A stretch of 6,061 bases of DNA, from the NCBI GenBank assembly GCA_030589835.1, contig JAUUZS010000280.1, positions 1 to 6,061 on the forward strand, in the 5' to 3' direction. The notes under the pieces are model-generated. The model made no database searches, was not told where the DNA came from, and worked only from the letters and a program-made list of their open reading frames with translations. This document shows positions 1-6,061 of the stretch, piece after piece. Each line of letters begins with the position of its first letter. Position 1 is the stretch's first letter. This stretch comes from Cyclobacteriaceae bacterium (GTDB lineage Bacteria; Bacteroidota; Bacteroidia; Cytophagales; Cyclobacteriaceae). Position numbers and translations under genes: made by a program.

Positions 1-1550
1 TATTCTGTGAATCGCTCTGCAAAACGCGCCAGTAAATGATCCAGGATTTCATTCCTTCTTTGAATATTATTGTCTAATTCTTCAAAGAGGATAGAGGTAA
101 GATGATCATCATTATCCGTGGGGTAATTTTTTACCAGCTCATCTAGGTTTTTAATATCTTTTACCGCCTGGGTAAAAAAGGTATTATTCAGGTTCCCGCT
201 TACGGAAAGTAATTCCTTTACCTGTCCTAAGTGTTTAAAATAACTTCCGAGTATCTGATCAAAGAATAGCAAGTAGGCCTTAAGTTGTTTTGCTTTTGCC
301 TTACGATCGACTGAAGATTTGCCCGGCAATCCTACTTCATTAATTCCATAGGTATCCGGAAAATCGTTTTGTATGGTAGTATAGCTATCGGTCTTCAGGT
401 ATTTCCCTTTGGGGATTTCTAATTCCTTATCCTGTCCGGCGATAGTTCCTGCTTTTTGATCATCGTCGTCAAGCTCTTTAAGATATGTTGCTACTTGTGT
501 TGTATTTATGTTAATAGGAAGTAATCCTTTGTTGTAATTTAAAACACTTTTGCTACATAAAACCGGTTTCTGATATTCGGCAAGACAGATTAGCCATTCG
601 TTGGTATTGATGTCCTCATCACCACAATTTCCCAGGGAAATATCCTTGATATTTAATACTCCGGGAACGTTCATGATAAGTTGCATGATATCAGATAGCC
701 GGACTTCACTTCTGAGGTCAGCTTCTATCAGCTCATTTTTATCAATAAATCCATGTTCCAGAATCGGGCCATCAAAAATTTCCAGGGTCGAGTAGCCCTT
801 ATCCATCATCTGTTTGACGGAGTAAAAGTTTACGGTGGTTGAAAAATATGCATCAATTGCTCTTAAAATCTTGGCGTGAACCAGCTCTTCATCCGCATTG
901 GTATCGACCTCAATGTCCGCACAGATTTTCAGGGGGATCTCGTCAATTTTTTTAATGTCTACAACATCTTCACACAGGTTTCGGCTTGCATGGTAACGCG
1001 CTCTTATTTTTTCGCTTACCAGATCTATTTCTGCCTGATTAAGTTCTTCAAAATCAATGTAAAGATCATATAGTCCTTTTAATACAAATTGTTTTTTTTG
1101 TCCTGTAGGGATGGCATTAAAATCATCGGGATTATAAGAAAGCTGATCGTCTTTACAATTCACATATACCGTTTTTTTATGCTTGGCCAACCAACAATTT
1201 TTCACTCCGTCTATATCGATAAAAAGTTTCCTGTAGTCCAGGGCCGTTACCGGACTTGTTGGCAATACCTCCGATGCCTTAAAGAATTGTTTGTCGATGC
1301 CATCGTTAATTTTATTTGATGCCAGGATATTTTCAATCGGGAGATCCAATCGCATTCCCAGGTCTGAAATGGCATAGCAAATCATCTCTAACATGGTGAT
1401 CCCCGGATCATGGGAGTTATAGTCTGTCCACAATTTACCTCCAAGCGCTTCGATATATTCAATGCCTTTCTTTTTCAGGTAAAAGAAGTCCAGGTCATTT
1501 TCCGTCGCTACTTTTTTCGGTATGCTGATATGTGTGCTTAGTACTGACAT
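1..1550 (-). CDS. Second large baseplate wedge protein of a contractile injection system (Afp12/Pvc12-like), 3' end missing
   Basis: An uninterrupted frame runs from an ATG at 1550-1548 to the left edge (516 full codons, no stop), so the C-terminus lies outside the window. My translation starts MSVLSTHISIPKK. Residues 41-67 hold the landmark W-T-D-Y-x-x-HDPGITMLEM followed by CYAISDLGMR, a signature of wedge/baseplate assembly proteins encoded next to baseplate J in eCIS loci. Residues about 423-435 read LKAYLLFFDQILG, and 494-516 contain RRNEILDHLLARFAERF; both blocks are, from memory, typical of the Bacteroidota family. No signal peptide or membrane segment is seen. The expected role is the partner of the J/gp6-type protein in the wedges around the spike (gp7-like position). 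The start overlaps the upstream gene's end by 13 nt in another frame, suggesting translational coupling. The assignment to the injection-system wedge is strong; the exact equivalence to Afp12 is inferred from motif and position. Confidence 0.85.
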   Translation of the reverse strand, partial: MSVLSTHISIPKKVATENDLDFFYLKKKGIEYIEALGGKLWTDYNSHDPGITMLEMICYAISDLGMRLDLPIENILASNKINDGIDKQFFKASEVLPTSPVTALDYRKLFIDIDGVKNCWLAKHKKTVYVNCKDDQLSYNPDDFNAIPTGQKKQFVLKGLYDLYIDFEELNQAEIDLVSEKIRARYHASRNLCEDVVDIKKIDEIPLKICADIEVDTNADEELVHAKILRAIDAYFSTTVNFYSVKQMMDKGYSTLEIFDGPILEHGFIDKNELIEADLRSEVRLSDIMQLIMNVPGVLNIKDISLGNCGDEDINTNEWLICLAEYQKPVLCSKSVLNYNKGLLPININTTQVATYLKELDDDDQKAGTIAGQDKELEIPKGKYLKTDSYTTIQNDFPDTYGINEVGLPGKSSVDRKAKAKQLKAYLLFFDQILGSYFKHLGQVKELLSVSGNLNNTFFTQAVKDIKNLDELVKNYPTDNDDHLTSILFEELDNNIQRRNEILDHLLARFAERFTE

Positions 1551-4500
1551 TTTTCTGCTTCTTCAATATTAGTTTCTATACAGGGCTTTATATCTGTAGA
1601 GATCGCATGGATTTTCGCGGATACAAGAATATGTTTTGGACTTGGAGGCGCCAGAACCTGAACAAATTCCAATGCATTGAGATAGGCAACATCATTAGGA
1701 TCTTCGGGGACTTCCAGATCATCAGGGTGTATGGCCATTTCTAACTCTGCCAAATAATCCACATAGTATAGTTTTTCTATATAATCAATAATAATGCTTC
1801 GGTTCAGCTCTACTCCAAAAACTATATCCTGGGTCGTGTCAAAAGCCCAGGGCGATAAGAATTTAGTGATATCTTCATTTAGCTGTTTGGTATAGAAGTT
1901 TTCATCATACTTCAGATAAAATTTCACCTTTAGCTTTACAACAACCTGCATATATTCGGGATTGATCACCGTTGCATCTACATGCATGGTATTTAGCCTG
2001 TTGATATGATTTTGTATCTTATTTAATGTCGCTTTACTTAGCCTTGGTTCATAAATATCGAATACATTCTTATTTATTATATCAGGAACTACGACCAGCG
2101 TTACGTCACCCGGCGAAAGGAATGAATGCTCAGAGGTATGATTGAGACACTTTACCCTGTAAACCTCAGAAAATTCCTGCATCACAAGATGTTCATAATC
2201 CCAAAGTGTAATTGCCCTGTTCTTGTGACGAAGACGCTCACTGACCCTTCTATAATATTCATGATCTAATTCCAGCGGTATCCCGTCAAAGGAATTGAAG
2301 GGTTGGGAGACGCTCTTAATCCGGGCTATGCGATCAATTAGCTTTGAGATGGTTTCAGCCGGCAAGCCTTTATACAGATGATTCAGGTCATTATTATTAT
2401 TTTGGAACTGAGCTAAAACAGCCTGCGCTTTTACATCAATCACTTTACACACCGCGTCGTATGATTTGTGCATTTTTGCCCTGATCCATATGATGTCTTT
2501 CGGAAGCCTGGTATTGTCCTTAGTCGCTTGCTTTGGTATGCTGAATTTTACTATCCCTGATCTCAAAAAATTGTCGATGCCATTAGCCAGCAAACTGTCT
2601 TCCAGGCCTTTCCATTGATTGTCGCATAGAATCGCCCATTCCACTTTCTGCTTACCGGAAAAAGAGTCTGCAGTAGGATTTTCGCTTCCTTCTAATACTT
2701 GAATCAATAACGAAATCTGCTGAGAAATTTCAGCATCTTTTAATCCTATATATAGTTCCCCTCCATGGCAGTAATCCGGAACCAGCCAGCTATCAGATGT
2801 CATGTTTTTGCCTAAGATGTTTTGCTCTTTTGCCTGCTCTTTCAGGTAGGAATGTTCTTCATATTGCCCGAAGGGGTTTTCGTGGAATAGTGTTATCCTA
2901 TTGCTTATATATTCTTTTTTACTTTTTTTGCTGAAGTCCGTACTTTCTTCTGCGGTATAACTTAAGCTTAACGTATCGGCAAAAGGAGTATAAGGATCGT
3001 TGGGGATAAGTGTTTCAGCATTATCGTTGGTCAATGCCAGGGTATATATTCTTGGAAATAAAGAATGATAGAATGACTGGTTCAGACTTAAACGAATCGG
3101 GCCACTTTTATCAATATCATAACCGGTTCCATCTACAGAAACATTTGTTTCATATAAGTCATCATCTTCCAGATCATTAAATAAGGTAAGCAAATGATTT
3201 TGCTCATCCCATTCCTCTTTATTTAATACCGACAGCGTTGCTTTGAAATACTCGTCAGTTGCAACGATTAGGTCTTCCACATTCTTATTCAGTACGAATT
3301 GATCCGCGGCGAGGGGTGTATTTTTTTGCTTTTCTTCACTTACCTTTTCAGGTTGGTTGGCAGAAAACTCTGTTTCTTCCCGAATCACCATAAACATTGC
3401 CTTGTCAAAATCAACTCTGCTGGAAGTATCTAAATAGGATAATTTATAGGCTTCATAATGACTTACAAAAGAATTTGGTGTGTTCTTCCACTTGATATTT
3501 ATGCTTGCATCCGTCCACTTTTTCGAGAACATTTCCGGGTAATTAATGGAAAAGGAAGATCCTTTTACGGGTTGTGTGGTGAAAGGGTAAAAAGGTTTCT
3601 CAGCATTTAGAACACCTGTGTCACTATCTAAGGTTAAGGATTTGATATCTCTGACGTCAATCTTTATCTTGACCTCTTTCACAACCTTTGTCACTAGATT
3701 CCTGAACAGGAAATGCCCTTTTTGGTTTTCGGTTTTTATAATAAACCGAATTATCGGGTGTGACGAGGAAAATAATTCTCCCAGTTTTTCATTGTCGTAT
3801 TTGGTAAGAGCAGCTGTATCTTTTGAAATCTGGAATACCAGTCTCAGCTGATTCCCCGCAATGGTTGAAGACTGATTGCTATCCGTTCTGGAGACTTTAA
3901 AGGGAACACTTTTACTCAATGAAAAAGGACCCAGCCATGCTTCTTCCCCACTGCATTGAATGTCGATGTTTGCCAAAAGGTCATCAACAGAAAAGGATTC
4001 TGCGCCAAATTGAAATGGGGTTTCAAAAGTTATGCTTACGTCAATATTGCGTTCGCCTTCTTGCAAATCAAACATCGGTGAGGCGATTGCAAAACCCAGG
4101 CGGGCATCCTGCAAAGCGGTATAATTACGTTCTGCGGAAGTGTAGCCAAAGGGAAGCCAATAATTTGATTCTTTTGGTAATGCTTCACCTTGTCCGTCCA
4201 GCGAATTCGCAATGGCGCTGTATTTGATTTCGCCAAGGTTAATGTCATTGAAAAGGCTTTTTAGCTGTGTGACGGAGGTTTTGTTGGCGATGAGGTCCTC
4301 GGTGGTTTTGAATATAAGTTTGTTGCCATTTGCATCTTTCGCCCCGTCCAGTTCTGTGCCCTCTTTGATGCGTTCCTCCACACTTCTTTTTGCCAATTCA
4401 AAAATAATGTGCACTTTATCTGCTGTTGCAGGCAGTTTTTCTATCTGAAGAATATCCTGATAGAAGAAATCCAAATGCTTTTTGGTGATTTGATTAAAAC

Positions 4501-4891
4501 GTTGCTTTGATAGCTCCAGCAATTTTAAAAAGCATATAAAGAGTGTCATATGAGGTGTCACACTACTTTTGGCTTCAAGATCTGCCAGAATCTCTGATAT
4601 TTGGGTTTTGAGGGTTTGGTAGCTTTTCTCTGTTCGCTTTGGAATATCTTTATTTACAAATCCGAAATGATTAAAAAATTCCTGCCAGTCACCTGCCGGG
4701 TTTTGATCATCATTGAGGTCAAAGAAATTTACATGTTTGGCAAAATTATATGCGAATAGCACCCAATCTTCGATATCAAAATCGTGAAGATCAAGATTGC
4801 CTGGTGCTAAAACGCTATTAAAGCGTTCTTGCTGGTTGGTACCATTTCTTTTAAATATGATATTGTCTATATGTTTACTTTCGTCAGACAT
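1538..4891 (-). CDS. Baseplate J/gp6-like wedge protein of a contractile injection system (Afp11/Pvc11-like)
   Basis: This complete gene of 1117 residues runs from ATG 4891 to TAA 1540-1538. It should form the baseplate wedge ring that holds the spike and triggers sheath contraction. Recognisable blocks in order are: 27-72, ending AGDWQEFF; 139-168, HLDFFYQDIL then VHIIFELAK; 177-192, an EGTELDGAKDANG segment; 263-289, with GFAIASPMFDLQEGERN; 430-447, EKPFYPF then GSSF; 629-649, IPNDPYTP then LSLSYTAEE; about 710-745, GELYIGL then QVLEGSENP; about 795-830, with WIRAKM; and 870-920, with HEYYRRVSERLRHKNRAITL, WDYEHLV and VKCLNHT. From memory these match Bacteroidota eCIS baseplate J proteins. 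The stretch around 480-600 is acidic and less recognisable, probably the variable middle. The ATG lies 14 nt after the gp25 stop with an A-rich leader (CATAAAAAACGT) and no Shine-Dalgarno. No signal peptide, membrane helix or frameshift is seen. The family call is firm; structural detail is inferred. Confidence 0.93.
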   Translation of the reverse strand: MSDESKHIDNIIFKRNGTNQQERFNSVLAPGNLDLHDFDIEDWVLFAYNFAKHVNFFDLNDDQNPAGDWQEFFNHFGFVNKDIPKRTEKSYQTLKTQISEILADLEAKSSVTPHMTLFICFLKLLELSKQRFNQITKKHLDFFYQDILQIEKLPATADKVHIIFELAKRSVEERIKEGTELDGAKDANGNKLIFKTTEDLIANKTSVTQLKSLFNDINLGEIKYSAIANSLDGQGEALPKESNYWLPFGYTSAERNYTALQDARLGFAIASPMFDLQEGERNIDVSITFETPFQFGAESFSVDDLLANIDIQCSGEEAWLGPFSLSKSVPFKVSRTDSNQSSTIAGNQLRLVFQISKDTAALTKYDNEKLGELFSSSHPIIRFIIKTENQKGHFLFRNLVTKVVKEVKIKIDVRDIKSLTLDSDTGVLNAEKPFYPFTTQPVKGSSFSINYPEMFSKKWTDASINIKWKNTPNSFVSHYEAYKLSYLDTSSRVDFDKAMFMVIREETEFSANQPEKVSEEKQKNTPLAADQFVLNKNVEDLIVATDEYFKATLSVLNKEEWDEQNHLLTLFNDLEDDDLYETNVSVDGTGYDIDKSGPIRLSLNQSFYHSLFPRIYTLALTNDNAETLIPNDPYTPFADTLSLSYTAEESTDFSKKSKKEYISNRITLFHENPFGQYEEHSYLKEQAKEQNILGKNMTSDSWLVPDYCHGGELYIGLKDAEISQQISLLIQVLEGSENPTADSFSGKQKVEWAILCDNQWKGLEDSLLANGIDNFLRSGIVKFSIPKQATKDNTRLPKDIIWIRAKMHKSYDAVCKVIDVKAQAVLAQFQNNNNDLNHLYKGLPAETISKLIDRIARIKSVSQPFNSFDGIPLELDHEYYRRVSERLRHKNRAITLWDYEHLVMQEFSEVYRVKCLNHTSEHSFLSPGDVTLVVVPDIINKNVFDIYEPRLSKATLNKIQNHINRLNTMHVDATVINPEYMQVVVKLKVKFYLKYDENFYTKQLNEDITKFLSPWAFDTTQDIVFGVELNRSIIIDYIEKLYYVDYLAELEMAIHPDDLEVPEDPNDVAYLNALEFVQVLAPPSPKHILVSAKIHAISTDIKPCIETNIEEAEKCQY

Positions 4892-4905
4892 ACGTTTTTT
4901 ATGCT

Positions 4906-5316
4906 TTATATATTTGTCCCTTCTTCTTTATAGAAAGGAAAGACAACATTTCTTCTTGAGTTTGTACTTCTAATGATGTAATCAATGTTTATCAGTAATT
5001 CCCCCTCTAGTTCATCCGTTTCTGAAATATCTATTTTTTTCGCATCGATTCTTGGCTCGTGATACAATAATGCAGTACGAATCAGTTCTACCACAAAAGT
5101 TTTTAGCGTGAGGTCCAGGGGTTTAAAAAGAAGCTCATCCAAATTGCATCCATAGGAAGGAACCATAATTCGTTCTCCCAAACGAGTCGATAATAATATC
5201 TCCAGGCTTTTCTTTATGTCCTCCTCATTTGAAGTCATTAAGACTTGTTTGGTTTTTTGATTGAACTCCGGCGGGAATCCCCAACCGGTACCTAAAAATG
5301 AATCTTTGTACTCCAT
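4906..5316 (-). CDS. GPW/gp25-like baseplate protein (Afp9-like, TssE-related)
   Basis: The protein has 136 residues, a normal length for the gp25 lysozyme-like fold family. Proteins of this family link the first sheath ring to the baseplate wedge and seed sheath assembly. Visible landmarks are FLGTGWGFPPEF at 7-18, a helix leading into LLSTRLGERIMVPSYGC at 41-57, the EPR motif at 87-89 (in HEPRI) shared with phage gp25 and T6SS TssE, and a C-terminal strand pair IDYIIRSTNSRRN then VFPFY at 111-129. That last block is, from memory, typical of Bacteroidota eCIS members. No signal peptide is present, consistent with cytoplasmic assembly. The start is well fixed: ATG 5316-5314 follows a consensus AGGAGGT by a short spacer, and lies 1 nt past the PAAR stop. 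The gene is followed after 14 nt by the baseplate J gene. The family is confident; the choice between eCIS and T6SS-iv depends on genes outside the window. Confidence 0.94.
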   Translation of the reverse strand: MEYKDSFLGTGWGFPPEFNQKTKQVLMTSNEEDIKKSLEILLSTRLGERIMVPSYGCNLDELLFKPLDLTLKTFVVELIRTALLYHEPRIDAKKIDISETDELEGELLINIDYIIRSTNSRRNVVFPFYKEEGTNI

Positions 5317-5317
5317 G

Positions 5318-5608
5318 TTAACCTCCTATAATTACTGTTGGACATCCCAAAATGATTACTCCACCATGTGCTGTGCTATCTCCCATTCTCGCTGCGGGCA
5401 TTCCGCCGATCATTACCGTTCCCGAACCTGCAATTATCGTATCTGGTGGCCCTACGCAAGTTGCCATATCCCCAACTTTGGCAGCCGGGAGTCCACCAAT
5501 CAGTACTGTTGGTTCACCCGGGGGAAGGATAGGCCCGCCTACGTGAGGAACAACCCCGGTAACCATAGGGCATGTGTGCATATCTGTTATTCTGGCAGCT
5601 GGTGGCAT
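5318..5608 (-). CDS. PAAR spike-tip protein, without effector domain (Afp10-like)
   Basis: The gene encodes 96 residues from the preferred start (ATG 5608-5606), ending TAA 5320-5318. PAAR proteins form a small metal-bound cone on the VgrG/gp5 trimer and make the puncturing point. The sequence shows three imperfect copies of one motif: MPPAARITDMHTC (1-13), GGLPAAKVGDMATC (38-51) and GGMPAARMGDSTAH (69-81), the threefold pseudo-symmetry expected of this fold. Candidate metal ligands are H11, C13, C51 and H81, with H22 and C89 as other options. The protein stops at Gly-Gly directly after the domain, so it has no C-terminal toxin. The same frame extends to an ATG at 5656, adding 16 residues (MPTNGLYAKKFINVKN) that do not resemble PAAR. 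I prefer the inner start because it sits exactly at the domain edge and has an A-rich leader, but the longer 112-residue form cannot be excluded. It lies between the spike and gp25 genes, as expected for an operon partner. Confidence 0.93.
   Translation of the reverse strand: MPPAARITDMHTCPMVTGVVPHVGGPILPPGEPTVLIGGLPAAKVGDMATCVGPPDTIIAGSGTVMIGGMPAARMGDSTAHGGVIILGCPTVIIGG
5321..5327 (-). promoter_or_regulatory. Consensus Shine-Dalgarno site for the gp25 gene, inside the PAAR gene's last codons
   Basis: The minus strand reads AGGAGGTTAACATG: AGGAGGT is followed by a 4-nt spacer and then the gp25 ATG at 5316-5314. The site lies inside PAAR codons ATA GGA GGT, so the terminal Gly-Gly and the ribosome site use the same bases, and the PAAR stop TAA is in the spacer. 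It fixes the gp25 start and suggests coupling to PAAR translation. No such site precedes the baseplate J or second wedge gene. Confidence 0.8.
5391..5608 (-). repeat. Three imperfect internal repeats encoding the PAAR motif
   Basis: Copies of a Gly/Pro/Ala-coding unit lie at about 5595-5608, 5481-5507 and 5391-5417. In protein they are MPPAAR, GGLPAAK and GGMPAAR, each followed by an Asp and then a Cys or His a few residues later. They reflect the threefold design of the PAAR cone rather than a mobile or regulatory repeat. Confidence 0.75.
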
Positions 5609-5656
5609 ATTCTTTACGTTTATAAATTTTTTAGCATATAACCCGTTTGTGGGCAT
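5609..5656 (-). other. Possible 16-residue N-terminal extension of the PAAR gene, or untranslated leader
   Basis: The PAAR frame stays open upstream to an ATG at 5656, 10 nt after the spike gene's stop. The added residues (MPTNGLYAKKFINVKN) have no PAAR character. The sequence close to the inner ATG is A/T-rich (GTAAAGAAT before ATG). Neither start has a clear Shine-Dalgarno site, so the choice rests on the domain edge. Confidence 0.45.
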
Positions 5657-5666
5657 TAGTAATAGT

Positions 5667-6061
5667 TTAGTTTATCTGCACCAAAGAACCACTTAATTTT
5701 GCTGTGGCGCTGGAAGACATCTCTGCTCCCGCAGATCCTTCGGCTTTGAACTCTGCGTTGGCTGTGATTTTTACATTAGTCCCCTCAATATTTACATCTC
5801 CTGAAGCGGTAAGATTGATGTCGCCGGCACTTTCTATTGCAATGCCTGAATCGTCAATAGTAATGATATTCGAATTGTCATCTTCCACCACTATTGATCC
5901 TGCATCTTCATCCAAAACCACCTTTTTTCCGGCCGGGGTTTCTATAGTAATTGACTTTTTGTCATCGTCAAATAGGATTTTCATCTCACTTCGGGTAATG
6001 AAGCCCTTTTCGTGATTATTGTCGCTGGCTACAATTGGTGCAGGTTTTGCACTGCTGTGCA
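5667..6061 (-). CDS. vgrG: VgrG/gp5-like central spike protein, C-terminal part only (Afp8-like)
   Basis: The last 130 codons of a gene that enters from the right edge; the frame is open to the edge and ends TAA 5669-5667. The gene is the trimeric spike that sits at the tube tip and carries the PAAR cap. The visible part begins in a linker and then reads KGFITRSEMKILFDDD (about 18-33), ITIETPAGKKVVLDEDAG, ITIDDSGIAIESAGDINL, then a short alternating repeat (DINLTASGDVNIEGTNVKI) and ends LSGSLVQIN. Alternating hydrophobic/polar strands with Gly/Asp turns are the signature of the gp5/VgrG beta-helix, and the LVQIN end is usual for the eCIS and Bacteroidota form. The N-terminal gp27-like and OB-fold domains are off the window. 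There is no toxin or other extension after the helix. An ATG at 5984 in this frame is internal: the family motif (KGFITRSEMKI) continues across it. The tail is acidic and small-residue rich. Confidence 0.9.
   Translation of the reverse strand, partial: HSSAKPAPIVASDNNHEKGFITRSEMKILFDDDKKSITIETPAGKKVVLDEDAGSIVVEDDNSNIITIDDSGIAIESAGDINLTASGDVNIEGTNVKITANAEFKAEGSAGAEMSSSATAKLSGSLVQIN

Noticed and set aside
601..1744. Several plus-strand frames of 64-76 codons over the left third
   Set aside because: They lie opposite the second wedge gene and the end of baseplate J, have no convincing start signals, and give low-quality Phe/Ile-rich translations typical of antisense of an AT-rich gene.
3919..4448. 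Plus-strand frames (3919-4227, 4212-4448) and a minus-strand frame (4036-4248) inside the baseplate J gene
   Set aside because: All are out-of-frame shadows of the continuous 1117-residue gene, whose conserved blocks run through the same bases.
4892..4905. Promoter or terminator in the short AT-rich gap between gp25 and baseplate J
   Set aside because: Only 14 nt, with no hairpin or Bacteroidota-type promoter pair; better read as a ribosome leader within an operon.
5261..5641. Plus-strand open frames of 126 and 64 codons (5352-5546) opposite the PAAR gene
   Set aside because: They are antisense to a well-supported PAAR gene. The Gly/Pro/Ala-rich repeats leave few stop codons on the other strand, and the translations show no family motif.
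5667..5984. A separate 105-residue gene starting at ATG 5984
   Set aside because: The frame is open upstream to the window edge and the family motif KGFITRSEMKI crosses the ATG, so it is an internal Met of the spike gene.
5704..6015. Plus-strand open frame of 103 codons opposite the spike gene
   Set aside because: It mirrors the repetitive spike beta-helix (Ser/Pro/Ala-rich translation) and matches nothing known; the minus strand has clear VgrG-type sequence.
1..6061. Canonical T6SS or intact prophage
   Set aside because: No TssF/G/K-like or capsid/portal/terminase gene is present, and the two large wedge proteins have eCIS-type landmarks. The decision is provisional because the flanks are not visible.

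Overview
The window is the spike and baseplate part of a phage-tail-like contractile injection system. Every supported gene is on the minus strand, so transcription runs from the right edge to the left edge. In that order the window holds: the 3' end of a VgrG/gp5-like spike gene (runs off the right edge), a short PAAR spike-tip protein, a GPW/gp25 baseplate protein, a complete 1117-residue baseplate J/gp6-type wedge protein, and at least 516 codons of a second large wedge-type protein (runs off the left edge).

The family make-up points to an extracellular contractile injection system (eCIS, as in Afp, PVC and AlgoCIS) or the closely related Bacteroidota membrane-anchored T6SS-iv type, rather than a canonical T6SS. 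Afp8-, 9-, 10-, 11- and 12-like components lie side by side, and the two large J/wedge-type proteins have the sequence landmarks of the Bacteroidota eCIS versions. Organism: most likely a member of the Bacteroidota, judged from moderate-to-low GC (roughly 40% by eye), A-rich leaders without Shine-Dalgarno sites for most genes, and characteristic family motifs. Genus cannot be read from the window.

The genes are very tightly packed. From right to left the gaps are about 10 or 58 nt (depending on the PAAR start), 1 nt, 14 nt, then a 13-nt overlap. I see no promoter, terminator, RNA gene, CRISPR array or mobile element, so this reads as the interior of a long operon. The PAAR-gp25 junction carries a perfect AGGAGGT Shine-Dalgarno element inside the last codons of the PAAR gene, unusual for this kind of genome.

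Working together: the VgrG-like trimer forms the central spike, the PAAR protein caps and sharpens it, gp25 joins the sheath to the wedge, and the two large proteins build the wedges of the baseplate ring around the spike. No toxin domain is fused to the PAAR protein or to the visible end of the spike, so cargo would have to come from elsewhere. Tube, sheath, LysM adaptor, tail fibre, tape measure, AAA+ ATPase and cap genes are not in the window and would be expected on either side.
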